Positions 11,118-22,047 of a stretch of DNA of 64,000 bases are shown piece after piece. The first letter of the stretch is position 1, and every line of letters begins with the position of its first letter. The notes under the pieces are model-generated. The model was not told the DNA's origin and made no database searches. It saw only the letters and a list, made by a program, of their open reading frames with translations. Both the position numbers and the translations under genes were made by a program. The stretch comes from Nereocystis luetkeana (lineage: Eukaryota > Sar > Phaeophyceae > Laminariales > Laminariaceae), in assembly GCA_031213475.1 (NCBI GenBank), contig JARUPZ010000002.1:17166079-17230078 (forward strand). The letters run 5' to 3'.

Positions 11118-11231
11118 GATATGCTCTAGCACGCAGGCTACACGACGAGTAGTGTTATCGTAGTAATAGTCCATTTATTTTAACCGTGTTTTTATAGTGG
11201 GATTTTGGTGCCTACCATATATATCAAGATC

Positions 11232-11330
11232 GGGGGGAGGGGGGGGGGTGCGTACTCATTTGTTGCTTGCCCTTTTTCGAGTCGTTCGACCGCATTGACC
11301 ACGCATGCACCCCTTTTATCAATGGAGCAC
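11232..11330 (+). repeat. Short poly-G-headed repeat (PG-S), copy 1
   Basis: A G-run followed by a conserved ~75-bp block: GCGTACTCATT, GTTGCTTGCC, GACCATTGACCACGCAT. Other copies are at 21010, 25975, 27283, 27363, 27952 and 38286. Confidence 0.6.
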
Positions 11331-12780
11331 CGTTCCTGTACTCCCTAATATATTAGAGATGATACTTACTTGTCAGTAACCATCATATTCGTTACTCGAT
11401 TACACTTACATCATCTGGTATACATTTACGCATTATATGTGCAACAGACAGTTTTCCAGTCTGAGTTATACTGTATAGTGGGATAGCAGCAGCTGTCTTT
11501 TTACGCATATACTGCTGTGCACCCGTACGCACAGAATAAAGTCCCAATGACGAGTAGTGCCATGGATCTACTGTTGTTGTGGTACGTACGTACATGATCT
11601 ACGGTAGACAGCACATTTAGTACGTGCTATCATTGGTAAATAATGGAAAGGATATCTTCAGTATCCCTCCGAGACCGGTAGCATAGTTTTACTGTAGTTC
11701 TGGTTGGAGGAACAACATAGGCTACACTGGGGTCATGGATATGTACCCCAAGATATATTGTTATTTACAGTAAATCTGGGGGTTCTCTTCGTTGTTTTTA
11801 TTTTGAATGGAATACGAGGGTATTCCCTCATTTTGTTTTTGTTTGACCGAAGTGCAAGGGTCGTCCTTTGTTGCGAGCTGCGAGCGCACACGCGCACCGC
11901 CCTCCCCTTTGAGCTCACTCTACTTTTGCTCTACTTTTGCTCACCATCATCAGCTTCCAGCTGAGCAATCAATCAACAATGTGGCTTGGGGTCACCACAC
12001 CATCAGAAGTTCTCTTCTATGTTGAAGCTTCACGTACAAGTCACCTGACAGTGACTACGTGTTTGCCTCGAACATTTTGACTGTGTATTGCCGGCCACAT
12101 CGGCAATCGAGTCTAGGCGTACACACCAGCTACGAGCTGGTACACACGCCAATCGCCATACCTCGTAGGTTCTGCGCCATGAGCTTTAATATAATAGAGA
12201 CAGTTCCAACAGCAGTTGTTAGTTGTTGGGCTCTCATTACGTTGTTTCCACATAATAATCATAGTTTTTTTTTGTCCATATTATCTTATTATCCCGTTCC
12301 TGTTTGGCGCCTACGTATGGATCAAAGTGGAGGAGGAGGAAGGGATTATTTATTTTTCGAATTCGAGCGGACGAAATAAATATATACCGTAATACTTCGA
12401 AGTACAGCAGCTGATAGTTGATAGTTGATAGTTGACAGGGTACTCGCTCGCACGAGTGGCTCTGAGCGGCAGCACAGCAAGGACCCGCCTGATTGAATTG
12501 ACCCCCCCCTGCCGTACACGGCACCGATGAAGCACGCACGCGTATCATAGCTGAGCAGAGAGACTACTACTTGCTCTCCTAATAATATTACTGTGATGTA
12601 CATCCTACACACAGCAACCCCCCCCCCCCCCCGGGCTCGTCCTCACACCACACCTACTTAATGCCACTACGTACGGTACTATCAATACTAATATTATGCT
12701 ACTATTAATACTCGTATGGATACTATACTATCACCGGTCATACTGCCGTGTGTCCCACGTACGTACTATTACTATAAATA
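11331..12780. other. No gene recognised
   Basis: AT-rich sequence with scattered short palindromes (TATTAATA, TACTGCTGTA types), a C-run of 14 at about 12619-12632 and no ORF resembling a known family. 11704-11964 is open on the plus strand but low complexity and hydrophobic, with no supporting splice sites. Confidence 0.4.
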
Positions 12781-12870
12781 CCGAGGTTTTCTTCTTTCGG
12801 GAAAGTTATGAGTGATCAATGTTGAAGATCATGCTGCACATTGTCGGATGGCAACATGATAATAAACCCA
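12780..12870 (+). repeat. AAT-tailed repeat, 3' end, followed by LINE tail scrap
   Basis: The CCGAGGTTTTCTTC ... TTGTCGGATGGCA block is present with a short AT tail. A 70-bp piece of LINE tail (GAATCGGCACGGACACTGG) follows at about 12881-12950. Confidence 0.6.
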
Positions 12871-12986
12871 ATATAATAGAGAATCGGCACGGACACTGGT
12901 TGTGCTGGATGTCGACGGGTACAATGAATGTGAAGACACACCACACAGAGATCAAGTATGGCGCGACGAGTTCGGGCGAGAACAAA

Positions 12987-13084
12987 TTAGGACCGCAGTC
13001 TCGTTTTGGGGACAATTGAGGACAAACTACTTGGAATTTGACTAGTGTGTCCCCAAAACGGGACTAGAGTTCTAAAAGGGTTAA
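12987..13084. mobile_element. MITE family M2, copy 1
   Basis: M2 is a ~92-bp near-perfect hairpin with ends CCCTTTTAGAACCGCAGTCC and a loop around AAACTACTTGAAATTTGAGT. This copy keeps both arms, with an extra GACAATTGAG in the loop side. Confidence 0.8.
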
Positions 13085-13699
13085 TACCTCGTATACTAAT
13101 AACAACGACTGACTGCTAACTGCTGTGTTGATTGATTGATTGATAGATTGTTCGGGGTATGTTGGGTGCCGCATGCCGCATGTCTTCCAACCCCACATAC
13201 ATACCTGTGGCACTTCGTATCTATACTGGCTGTATGACTGTTGTATGATATTGTTGCTGAAAGCGACGACACTAAAGCTCCACAGTACTGCGTGTCGTAC
13301 ATGCATGGTCTACCTTCTCTGTGAAGTGTTCCCTGAAGTTCAAGCAGGCCGGGGGTGGGGGTTCGTTAAAAAAAAAACACGCCACTTTTATTTTGGTCCT
13401 GTCAAGATCATGGACAGCGGGACTCTTTGTATCCCTGGGCAGGTCTGCCTATTAAGCCGGTACTCGTTGGTACTCACGTTGATGTTCGCTTAGAGATAGA
13501 AGAGCGACTTCATTCCTTTCGTGCACGACAGAGACTGGGACCACGCTCGTGCCTCTCTGGAAAACCCCTGGTTTCCCACCTAAGATACGCCTTCCAAGTA
13601 CTACAAATACGTTCCCAGTGCCAGAACCCAGGTAATTACCGGGCTTTCAACCTCATACAAAGAAAGCAGTATCATAACAGTCCCAGATGGGGCGGGCGG

Positions 13700-14245
13700 G
13701 GGGGGGGGGGGGGGGTACTCGATAGGAGAGATGTACTCGATCTCATGCATGGCCGTAGTCGTATGACCATAGACCCTCGCATCCCTACAATGCCGGGACG
13801 GAGCATGTCGGGTTTTCACCGACCAGGCAGACATTGCTTGCACCAAGCGCGAAGCGCCGTGAGGTGTCCGGCGAGTCGCATGAAGGGTGAGCTTCATCCT
13901 ACTAAAAACCTCTTGTGAGGCGGACTTGCATATGGACGACAGCTTCAATGAGTTGATTTAATTTGCGGTGTAGGCATTTCTAGAGACAGCAATGGGAGTC
14001 CTATGTAACAGCCTCTTGGGTGCCTTACCTTGAACACTGCGTGATGCGATCATTCCCAATTGTGCGGAGTATAGGTTCTTTACCTCGCACAAATGATCTA
14101 ACTCGACAACCAGCTGTGGGCGACCGCCAAAAAAAAAAAAAAAAAACGGTACCCTGGTTATCTAGCTCACGTAGTGAGCGGCATGTTTTACAGTGTCGTT
14201 GCCAACCGACGCCAACCCAACCTATAAAAAATAGGGGGGGGGGGC
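13700..14245 (+). mobile_element. Poly-G-bounded repeat (PG-L), copy 1
   Basis: A ~550-bp unit bounded by G-runs. It contains GGTTTTCACCGACCAGGCAG, CAAGCGCGAAGCG, an internal A-run near 14130-14146 and ACGCCAACCCAACCTATA near the end. Copies: minus strand 16185-16785, plus strand 27440-27960, partial 38040-38220. No ORF shared by all copies, so a non-coding dispersed element of unknown class. Confidence 0.65.
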
Positions 14246-14334
14246 TTATATACTAAAATCAAGCAAACATACTTCCTAAAATAAGTGTCACCTTTTTTTA
14301 ATTCTACCAGGAACATCACCATCATGATTGATTC

Positions 14335-14549
14335 TATTACGGGGGACCATGGTGTGTGTTCTGCACATTAAACCGTTCTTAGTAAATAGGACCAAATATT
14401 GTTATTTAATGCCAGGTAGCAAAAATACGGAAATATATAGATTTTTGTGCGTACTGTAAATAGGACCAAATACTGTCAGCAAAAATCGGGAAATATATAG
14501 ATTTTTGTGTGTGTACTGTAGGTCCTATTTACTATGGTCCCCCGTAATA
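14335..14549 (+). mobile_element. MITE M1 with internal duplication and LINE scrap
   Basis: M1 ends are present at both sides (TATTACGGGGGACC and GGTCCCCCGTAATA). The interior carries ~30 bases of the LINE 3' terminus in minus orientation (14349-14381) and a ~70-bp duplication of the core (ATAGGACCAAATA repeated). Confidence 0.75.
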
Positions 14550-15004
14550 TTAATAATTTGTTTTTCATAATCCTATACCTGGTATACTATATATACCTGG
14601 TAATATTTTGGGAAGGAGTGGAAAGTACCAATTAGTTAGGTCGTTTTCAATTTGTTTTAGTCGCGTGTGCAATGCCCATGTCATCATGCTGGATACGACA
14701 GGCACGATATACACATTCTATGCGTACTCTTACCTCAAGAGTCGAGTGGTTATATATACCCTGGTATTTAATAAAAACAAAAAAAACGTCAGCTGTGAGT
14801 TCAACCGATCGGCAGATCGATCGATACTCAGCTTTGCAAGCTGCGTGAACAGTTCGCGCGTTTTCCATTATTTCCCTAGCGATTGACTACTGGCCGGTGA
14901 CTCCCCTGGATGCTACCAGGGTGGACGAGACGATAATACTCGTACCATTTCGTACACTGAAACAGCAGATCGACATGCGAAGGTCGGGGTACACAATATT
15001 TGTG

Positions 15005-15080
15005 TGGAGGTGCTCACAACTGAGCGATAGGGGTAAAATATCGATCGACTACCCAGCCCAGGGCAACACTTGACGATCGT
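15005..15080 (-). mobile_element. tRNA-like SINE head fragment (S3)
   Basis: The minus strand reads CAGCCCAGGG-type and CCTATCGCTCAG segments like those at 31.7-32.5 kb. Degenerate, without the downstream B-box half. Confidence 0.5.
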
Positions 15081-15312
15081 TTCAAGTTCTTCTGCTGAAT
15101 CACCACCACGCATCATCTGTGAAAAGCAGGCGTAACTACGCAGTGGTCTTAAAAATGATGTGTAGCACGCGCTGACATCACTCCGCGTAGTAGGTGTGTT
15201 ATATGTTGAGATGTGAATACTCACACAGTCCACGTCGACAACTAAATGAAACAAAAAACTCGAAAACATCGTGTCGCGGTGATGAGTTTTTTGCTGCAAG
15301 TAGTGTTCTTGT

Positions 15313-15427
15313 TAATACGGGGGACCATAGTTAATAGCACCTACCAGTATGGTATACATAAAACCTTTGTATTAAACCATTTTTACTAACATTATTTGGT
15401 CCTATTAACTACGGTCCCCCAAAATAT
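15313..15427 (-). mobile_element. MITE M1, copy c
   Basis: Full-length M1 in reverse orientation. It carries an extra CCAGTA at 15344-15349, between bases contiguous in other copies. Confidence 0.8.
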
Positions 15428-15499
15428 GAGTTCTTACCCACGAGTAGGAGAAGAGGAAACAACGACCGTCGGCCCACGACGCGCAGCAGTGTATTAGTG

Positions 15500-15596
15500 A
15501 ACCCTTTTAGAACCGCAGTTCCGTTTTGGGGACACACCACTCGAATTTCAAGCAGTTTATCCCCAAAACGGGGCTGCGGTTCTAAAAAGGGGTTAA
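15500..15596. mobile_element. MITE M2, copy 2
   Basis: Both arms are well preserved (AACCCTTTTAGAACCGCAGT and its complement), with the loop altered to CCACTCGAATTTCAAGCAG. Confidence 0.85.
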
Positions 15597-15875
15597 CCTA
15601 CAGGAGGGAGGAGCCACCACCAACAGCGAGGAAAAAATCATAACCCAACAAGGAGGAAAAGAGGCACCACCAACAACTGTTAATAGTAATAAGTCACCAC
15701 GAACAACCCCCCCGCCATGCCCTCTACAATACATAGCGCCTGGTATGGGATACGTACGTGCTGATGGAGAGACAGGTGAGCGTGTAAAGAAACAAGTCCT
15801 ACATGACTCCCGACTGAGAAAACCTAGCAGTTGTCAGGCGGTATGTGCTCATTTGATTCGTTGCCAATGATCACC

Positions 15876-16184
15876 GTCCCCCTCCTCCTTCTCTTCCCTT
15901 CCCTTCCCCTCCCCGCCCTCCGCCCCTCCCCTCCACCTCCTCCTCCTCCTCCTCCTCCTCCTCCTCCTCCTCCTCCTCCTCCTCTCCACCCCCTTCCTCC
16001 GCCGCGTCCTCCTCCTTCGCCTCCTCTCTACCTCCCCCCCTCCCTCCCTTCTCCCCCTGCCCTCCCTCTCCCCCTCCTGTCCTCCTCCTCCTCCTCCTCC
16101 TCCTCCTCTTACCTCCAGTCACTCCCCTCCTCCTCTTTCCCTCCCTCCTCCTCCTATTCTTCACCCCCCTCCCCCCCAGAATCT
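15876..16184. repeat. Long polypyrimidine tract rich in (CCT)n
   Basis: The plus strand is almost purely C and T for about 300 bases, including (CCT)n near 15937-15985 and 16080-16110. Apparent Pro/Ser-rich and Glu/Gly-rich ORFs on the two strands are by-products. Such tracts can form triplex DNA. Confidence 0.9.
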
Positions 16185-16785
16185 ATGGTTATACGACTAC
16201 GGCCATGCATGATATCAAGTACCCCCCCCCCCCCCTATTATATATACATCTATATACATAGGTTGGGTTGGCGTCGGTTGGCAGCGACATTGTGAAACTT
16301 GCCGCTCACTACTTGAGCTAGACAACCAGGGTCCCGTTTTTTTTTTTTTTTGGCCGGTCGGTCACAGCTGGTTGTGGAGTTGGATCGTTTGTGCGAGGTG
16401 AACAGCCTTTACTCCGCACAAGTGGGAATGATCGTATCACGTAGTGGATATGGTGAGGCACTCAAGAGGCAGTTACATAGTACTCCCATTGCTGTCTCTG
16501 GAAATGCTTACTCTGGAAATTAAATCACCTCATCGAAGCTGTCATCCATATGCAAGTCCGCCTCAAAAGCGGTTCTTAGTAGGATGCAGCTCACCCTTCA
16601 TGCGACACGCTAGACACCTCACGGCGCTTCGCGCTTGGTGCAATCAATGTCTGCCTGTTCGGTGAAAACCCAACATGCTCCGCCCCGGCATTGTAGGGAC
16701 GCGAGGGTCTATGGCCATACGACTACGGCCAGGCATGATTAGATCGAGAGTACATCTGTCCTATCGAGTACACTTCCCCCCCCCC
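16185..16785 (-). mobile_element. Poly-G-bounded repeat (PG-L), copy 2
   Basis: Reverse-orientation copy of 13700-14245, with C-runs at both ends (16216-16229 and 16777-16788) and a 15-base T-run at the place of the internal A-run. Confidence 0.65.
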
Positions 16786-16789
16786 TCCC

Positions 16790-17050
16790 CCTCTTCCTCC
16801 TCCTCTTCCTCCTCCTCCTTCTGCCCCCACTCCTCGTCCCCCTCCTCCTTCTCCTCATAATTCTCCGCCTTTCTCCGCCGGCGGCATAGCGTGTATGCGC
16901 CATATGAGGTTTCATGTGCGCGATACATGCGCAGCTTGACATCGGTCCTCCTTGTTTTTGCTTTTCGCGACTTCGCACCGTGCCGGATGACACACCATGC
17001 ACCCCCATGCTCGCTCACGCCATAGCGGGGTCTGCCACGGTCGCACGGCA
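16790..17050. other. No gene recognised; second CT-rich tract
   Basis: A C/T-rich tract (16787-16860) is followed by ~190 bases of mixed sequence. The minus strand is open and Arg-rich, but without splice or start evidence. Confidence 0.35.
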
Positions 17051-17052
17051 TC

Positions 17053-17313
17053 TGAGTCACCCCACGGTAGAGGTATAGGGGTTCTACTTTTTGGTCCGAC
17101 GGTTTCTGACCAATTGAGTTCCTTAGGTGAGGAACTACCGGTGTAGGATGATATTTTGTCTCGTGTATTCGGTTCAGGACTACTAGCGCATACAAGTGCC
17201 GGTCGGGTGGCACGAACGAATTCCTTCCAAGTACTTTACCGGGTGAAATATTGAGCTCCTAATGTGAAGGGCTCAGGAACTTCTGGTGCACCCCTACTTA
17301 CTGTGGGATGGCT
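17053..17313 (+). repeat. R250 repeat, copy 1
   Basis: A ~250-bp block also present at 39351-39592, starting GAGTCACCCCACGGTAG and ending near GTGGGATGGCTC. It contains the inverted pair GAGTTCCTTA/TGAGGAACT. No coding capacity; class unknown. Confidence 0.75.
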
Positions 17314-17317
17314 CATC

Positions 17318-17380
17318 TACCCTCTCCAATAGGGGTAAAGATCGACCGATTACCCAGCCCAGGGCAATCCTTGTAACAAC
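17318..17380 (-). mobile_element. tRNA-like SINE head fragment (S3)
   Basis: CAATAGGGGTAAAGATCGAC followed by ATTACCCAGCCCAGGGCAAT matches the leader plus acceptor region of the S3 head on the minus strand. Confidence 0.5.
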
Positions 17381-17617
17381 GCCCACCAAAAAATCTCCCG
17401 GGCATCGGTATACATGCCCTATACCGAACATAACCCTTGGATACACTATTTCGTACACCGGGCATGGGGTATATTATTAGTCGTTCACGAGAAAGGAGAC
17501 TGCATGAAGATCTTCAACGATCGGACACGCTGGAGTTTCGCTGGGGGGCTTCTCAGTGTCACAGCCTCACTCATGATGAGGACCACCCTATTGTCAGGAC
17601 GGAAATATAAGCACCCT

Positions 17618-17715
17618 TAACCCCTTTAGCTCCGCACTCCCATATGTGGGGACGATTCACTCTAATTATAAGTAGTTTGTCCTCAAAACGAGACTGGGGT
17701 CCTAAGAGGGTTAAG
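17618..17715. mobile_element. MITE M2, copy 3 (diverged)
   Basis: Outer AACCCCTTTAG and CTAAGAGGGTTAA are kept. The left arm is changed (CCCATATGTGGGGAC), so the hairpin is imperfect. Confidence 0.7.
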
Positions 17716-17848
17716 CATTAACATCAATGCATGCATATAGTACTCTGTACCAGGTATGCGTTATTTTTACGTTTCAATGAATCACTGATTTCGCCCTTCG
17801 ACAATGCATCGTACGTATATGTATTCCACACATTCCAACTCGATTTTT

Positions 17849-17960
17849 TATTTTTTATTTGCCTTCTGGCAATGTGCAGGGCGTTTTTCATTCAAAATGA
17901 AAAAGCTGACATAATTCATCGAATACCACTAACTTCATCGAACCAATTCTCCTTCCCTGC
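17849..17960 (+). repeat. R115 repeat, copy 1
   Basis: About 112 bases nearly identical to 35436-35549 (GGCAATGTGCAGGGCG ... ACTTCATCGAACCAATTCTC). The block contains ATTCATTCAAAATGAA, partly self-complementary. Origin unknown. Confidence 0.7.
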
Positions 17961-18119
17961 GTGTACTCACTTGCACCCCCACCACTTACCGAGATATTTT
18001 ACCTACTATGTATATATACGCCACGCTTCCTACTCCGCATCTACATGCCACCCCCACGCCATGGGAAGTAGTCCTCCCCCCTCCTCCCTTCTCCCCCTGG
18101 CGGCCTGGCGGTCCCGCAG

Positions 18120-19937
18120 GGCGAGCTTATATCGGTGCACTCTGCGCGAGATCGCGACCTGGGTAAGTCATCGATATGACCTAGAAAAGGTGCTCCTTAC
18201 AAACCCCTTTTTCTTGCTAAAGATCCCCCGTCCGTTCCTCCAACGATGCTCGCCGCCAGCTGGTCGATGAAATCGCTACCTTCCTTCCCGAGGCATCCAA
18301 AGCTTTCCACCGCGAGGGTGACAAGTTTATGGCTGCGCTCGTCGAAGGACGCTTGTCCTGCACGAGCGCAGTGGTTGCGCTTTCAGAGGTGGAAGCGGCT
18401 GATCCGTCTCGATCAGCGCTGTGCCAGCCCGCATGTGGACCCTCCAACTCGAATCGAATATACCACCAGACGACTATACCGCATACACGCAGCGTTTATG
18501 CCCGTTGAGATACACGCGCAGCGGTTACAAATCAGCCATTTATATCGACAGCCGGCGTCCCCGGTGGCTTGGTAGGTGGTCCGCGTGCCTATCGAGAACA
18601 ATTTCGTGGGTTTTAAGTCTCACCGAGTGCATGTGCTCGTAGGGACTTTTTCTGGGATAAAAAAAAATGATTGGCGGAATGCGCGAGAGCGTGAGTTAGC
18701 TACTTTCGATGAAAATCGACGAGCAGTGGGAATGCTGAACCCTATACGTGACAGAAAATAAAGGCACGTACCGGGGGGGAGAAGGGACGACACCTGTGAC
18801 CACGGCTTGTCTAGAAGATCGCTGAGGGTAAAACCTCCTACGAGTTAGGCTGGAAAGTAAAAGTGCTGACTAAACAATAAAAAAAGTGTGTTATCGTTTG
18901 AAGCTACGTGTATATATGTTGCTTGCTTTTTTTCCCTCCCGCCAAGACTGCCGGGACAGAGGGACAGAAAAAAGTAAATGTGCCACGGACGGGCGAACGG
19001 CGGAGGAACCCTTTTCCTCGGACGCGGAACAAAAAAAAAAACACGTCGTCGTCCAATATACCGTTGGGCTGTTGATTGTGATCGATGACAACGGCATGAA
19101 AACAAAAACAAACAATTTGAAAGAATATTTTGTTTCCACACCTCCTCCGCCACACATCCACCATCGTCTCCCCACTTTCACGATATGAACGTTTCATCGA
19201 GCTCACGCCTATTCCCACGATCTTGCATGGTCCGACTCATCATGTTGTCTGGTGGGACCCGTGCATTCGGCACGACCTATACACAGCACATGTTTCTTGG
19301 GTTAAGACCTGTACTATTCGTGCAGACCCTACACAATAACCTCTCACAACGGCAGGGGGAGGAACTGCCAGATGATCTATCTGTGGATAGATCAGATAGA
19401 TCATGATCTGGCCGTCCGAGGTGTGAAAGGTTACACACCACTCTGGGCGGAAATTTAAAGACCGTTTATAGACGGTTTTATGAAGATCAAGCTGTCCTTA
19501 TATTAACGCACTTAGTATATAACCCAAGTTAAGTCCTACCTTGTGGGATAGTCCGCTGGCTTGGCAGGCGTGATTTTAATGGATGTCGAACTAATAATAC
19601 CGCCTTCTGTCGCGTATTAAAGCGTCTCGACATCTCGATCGAGAAACATGTTTTTTTGCTGTCGGCGCGTGTATCATTCTAGGTTCTGCGCTCTCTCTCT
19701 ATTCATTCCCTTTGTTTCCGAGGTTTTCTTCTTCCGGGAAAGTTATGAGTGACCCATGTTGTAGATCATGCTGCACATTGTCGGATGGCAAGAGGACTAA
19801 TAATAATTAAAACGAACTTCGTGTTGATGGCCATCCTACCCGCCTTATGCATGCTTTTTCGCACGCTCCCCTTTCCCCCCCCCTTGCAGAAGCACCTGGT
19901 GGCCACGGCTGGTGATGCTATCATAAATGGAAGCTGA
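18120..19937 (+). CDS. Unidentified protein, 3' exons (model)
   Basis: I do not recognise the product. Three exons are proposed: 18120-18162 (CAG before, GTAAGT after), 18223-18388 (55 codons; an in-frame TAA lies just before its AG acceptor; donor GTGGAA is weak) and 19890-19937 (acceptor CCCCCCCCCTTGCAG, 15 codons then TGA). The phases fit at both junctions. The middle exon reads as an acidic, helix-like segment (VDEIATFLPEASKAF) and the last ends ATAGDAIINGS. A further upstream exon ending at 15775 (donor GTGAGC, phase 1) would also fit. A SINE lies in the second intron. The alternative is chance open frames. Confidence 0.35.
18554..18890 (+). mobile_element. tRNA-derived SINE family S2, full length
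   Basis: The head has A-box-like TGGCTTGGTAGG and a damaged B box (GGTTTTAAGTC). The body shares ATGCTGAACCCTATACGTGA and GACACCTGTGACCACGGCTT with the 9.5 and 52.1 kb copies. Ends in an A-rich tail. Confidence 0.8.
19195..19435 (+). repeat. GATC-palindrome-rich repeat, copy 1
   Basis: Shares CAGCACATGTTTC, CTCACAACGGCAGG and clustered AGATCATGATCT-type palindromes with 37500-37740 and, in reverse, 63420-63600. Function unknown. Confidence 0.5.
19438..19511. mobile_element. MITE family M3 copy
   Basis: M3 is a 75-90-bp family with ends CCACTCTGGNCGGAAAT and inner CTTATAT blocks. Better copies are at 28979-29061 and 57989-58071. Confidence 0.45.
19703..19810 (+). repeat. AAT-tailed repeat, 3' end
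   Basis: The TTTCCGAGGTTTTCTTCTTC to TTGTCGGATGGCA block with a short AATAATAATT tail, in the proposed intron before the exon at 19890. Confidence 0.65.
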
Positions 19938-19939
19938 TT

Positions 19940-20050
19940 TCGGTGACTGCACGTCTACAATAATAGGGAAGGGGGGTGGTTATGGCGCAATTCGGCAGTC
20001 ACTACGTCTTGAAAAAAATATACCCCGCCGCTCTTAGGCAGGGTGAATTG
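19940..20050. other. Nothing recognised
   Basis: Short spacer after the proposed stop codon. No polyadenylation hexamer AATAAA is seen here. Confidence 0.4.
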
Positions 20051-20052
20051 TC

Positions 20053-20161
20053 TATTACGGGGGGCTATAGTTAACAGGACCGAATATTGTGAGTAAAAAT
20101 GGTTTAATATATAGGTTTTTATGTATATCATAGGTCCTGTTAACTATGGCCCCCCGTAATA
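20053..20161 (+). mobile_element. MITE M1, copy d
   Basis: Complete, with TA at both ends. Left end reads TTACGGGGGGCTATAGTTAA. Confidence 0.85.
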
Positions 20162-20865
20162 GTCCTCGTTAACCTACGCCTTCTTTAAGTGGCTCTGGGG
20201 TTTAATACCTTAAGACATGACATGTGTACAGCTCAGTTGAAAAAGACATCCGGATGGCATCATTTTTGTCGACTGGCCTAGCCTATACACCGAGTCTTGA
20301 CGCGATCGATTGGTTATATGGTGTGGTGTTGCATACCCCCCCCCCCCCCCCCCATCGATGATGCCCTGCCCAAGCCAGCGAGCACACGGTTCAGTCTCAC
20401 AAGAGTCGCCCATCCGCTTACACCTTCGTGTGAGTCGGCAGTCATCACGCCGACAACTACACCTACCTGGCAGTTGCCACAAAATCCAGTCGAATCGTGA
20501 AATATTCAACTGTTATGCCCGATCCAACACAGCAGTCAGCCCTTTTATTGACAGTACAGCAGTATTCGGATATATTTTGGTCAAGACGATAGGCTGGTGC
20601 TGCCTGTTTCTCGACAGACACAATCTGGGTGTAAACATAAGCATCTTCTTTGCATCAATATGAAGATCAAGCGGTCCTTTTAATTACGCCCAGAGGGTGG
20701 TGAAAGATATACCTCGTAGCTGTCTATATTCGTCCGTTAATAGATTTCTTCACTGCGACATCCGACCCACTGCATTTCCAGCGAGAAAACAAGATATAAC
20801 CAGGTGCTATAGTAGAACACGCAGTGCGTGTGCAATCATCGCGTATAGGCTGCTGCTTCAGCGTC
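20162..20865. other. No gene recognised
   Basis: Contains a C-run of about 17 at 20337-20353 and parts of weak M3-like MITE sequence near 20660-20700. No family-like ORF. Confidence 0.35.
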
Positions 20866-20962
20866 AACCCTTTGAGAACCGCAGTCCCGGTTTGGGGACA
20901 AACTTACTTAAAGTTTGAGTGGTTTGTCCCCGGGACGGGTACTGTAGCCCTCACAGGATTAA
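20866..20962. mobile_element. MITE M2, copy 4
   Basis: Left arm intact (AACCCTTTGAGAACCGCAGT); right arm diverged near its outer end (CCCTCACAGGATTAA). Confidence 0.8.
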
Positions 20963-21009
20963 GTTTCTTTTCTTGACATGACACGTATATATATGTGTGG
21001 GGGCGGGGC

Positions 21010-21115
21010 GCGCGGGGGGGGGGGGGGGAGGGGGCGTACTCACTCATTGGTTGCTTGCCTTAGTCATTCGACCATTGACCACGCATCCCTTTCGAGGCGG
21101 AGCAGGGGGAGGGGA
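21010..21115 (+). repeat. PG-S repeat, copy 2
   Basis: G-run of 14, then GCGTACTCACTCATTGGTTG and the GACCATTGACCACGCATCCC block. Confidence 0.65.
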
Positions 21116-21708
21116 GACGAGAAAGATAACTTGGTTAATGTATGCGCAAGCACCTTCTCGGATGATGATACGTCTGAATGATACGCTATCGTTGACCATG
21201 CGCAAGCGGTATATACACACCACCGCCGACCCTCTGACAAGGCATGCCACTACGAGGAGCCCCGCCAAAAACTCTACTTGACGTTCTCCGGGGAAACAGG
21301 AACTCCAGCCTGACATTTTCTGGAAAACAAGATATTCGGGGGCGAATACTGACACCGAAAAAAAGTGTGGGACACACCCTTTCTCAAACAAGAAATCAGC
21401 AGCGTGTAGACTATTGATAGGCCAGTATCCCGGTATTTTATCTGAGGGCCGGTATCCCGGTAACGCCTCCCTCGGCGAAACAGGAGCTGCCCCCCCCCCC
21501 GCTCCCCCCCCGCTTCCCCCCCCCCCCCCGCCGCTGCCTCGTGTTTATATACCGCGTCTGAACCCGCCCGCCAAATTGCAATGGCAATCACGCTGCCTCA
21601 CGCCGACTGCTTGTCTTATCATATCGTACCGACAAACCAAAAAAAAAAAAGTTCTAGCCCTCTAATGTACAGGGTGCGAGAAGAGAAAGTTTGAGCCTGT
21701 GAACTGCC
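21116..21708. other. No gene recognised
   Basis: Contains C-runs at about 21490-21530 and an imperfect local repeat (AGTATCCCGGTAT and GGTATCCCGGTAA). ORFs on both strands are low complexity. Confidence 0.35.
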
Positions 21709-21820
21709 CATTACGGGGGACAAGAGTAAATAGGACCAAATATTGTAAATAAAAATAGGACCACATCTAGGAGTTTGTGTGTACCGTAGGTCCTATTTAA
21801 TACCCCCCCCCCCCGTAATA
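21709..21820 (+). mobile_element. MITE M1, copy e
   Basis: Complete but with a diverged centre and an 11-base C-run replacing the inner part of the right end. It lies just downstream of the IFT22 stop codon. Confidence 0.8.
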
Positions 21821-21919
21821 GGTAAACGTGTCGACCGTACCACAAGGAGAGAGTGAAGGAGAACACTCAGAGCGGACTACAGGCAGTGAGTGGTAGGCCT
21901 TGCAAAAAACTTCCGGCGG

Positions 21920-22047
21920 TTACTTTCGGTGGTGACTGGACGCATGCTGGTGGACTTCGCGAAGGAAGTCCTCGAAGCCGGCGATGATCTGCGTCACCGA
22001 CGCAAAACTGGTGTGCAGAACGTTCGTTAGGTTCGATAACTTCGGCG
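21920..22047 (-). CDS. IFT22: IFT22 exon 5 (C-terminus)
   Basis: The acceptor is CCCCCTTAG before base 22047; the exon starts in phase 1 and ends at TAA (21920-21922). It encodes the C-terminal helix (IIAGFEDFLREVHQ), matching the conserved F..FL end of the family, then a His/Ser-rich tail. Confidence 0.9.

Noticed and set aside
15831..16295. Proline/serine-rich secreted protein and its Glu-rich antisense
   Set aside because: Both arise from the polypyrimidine tract; no start, signal or splice support.
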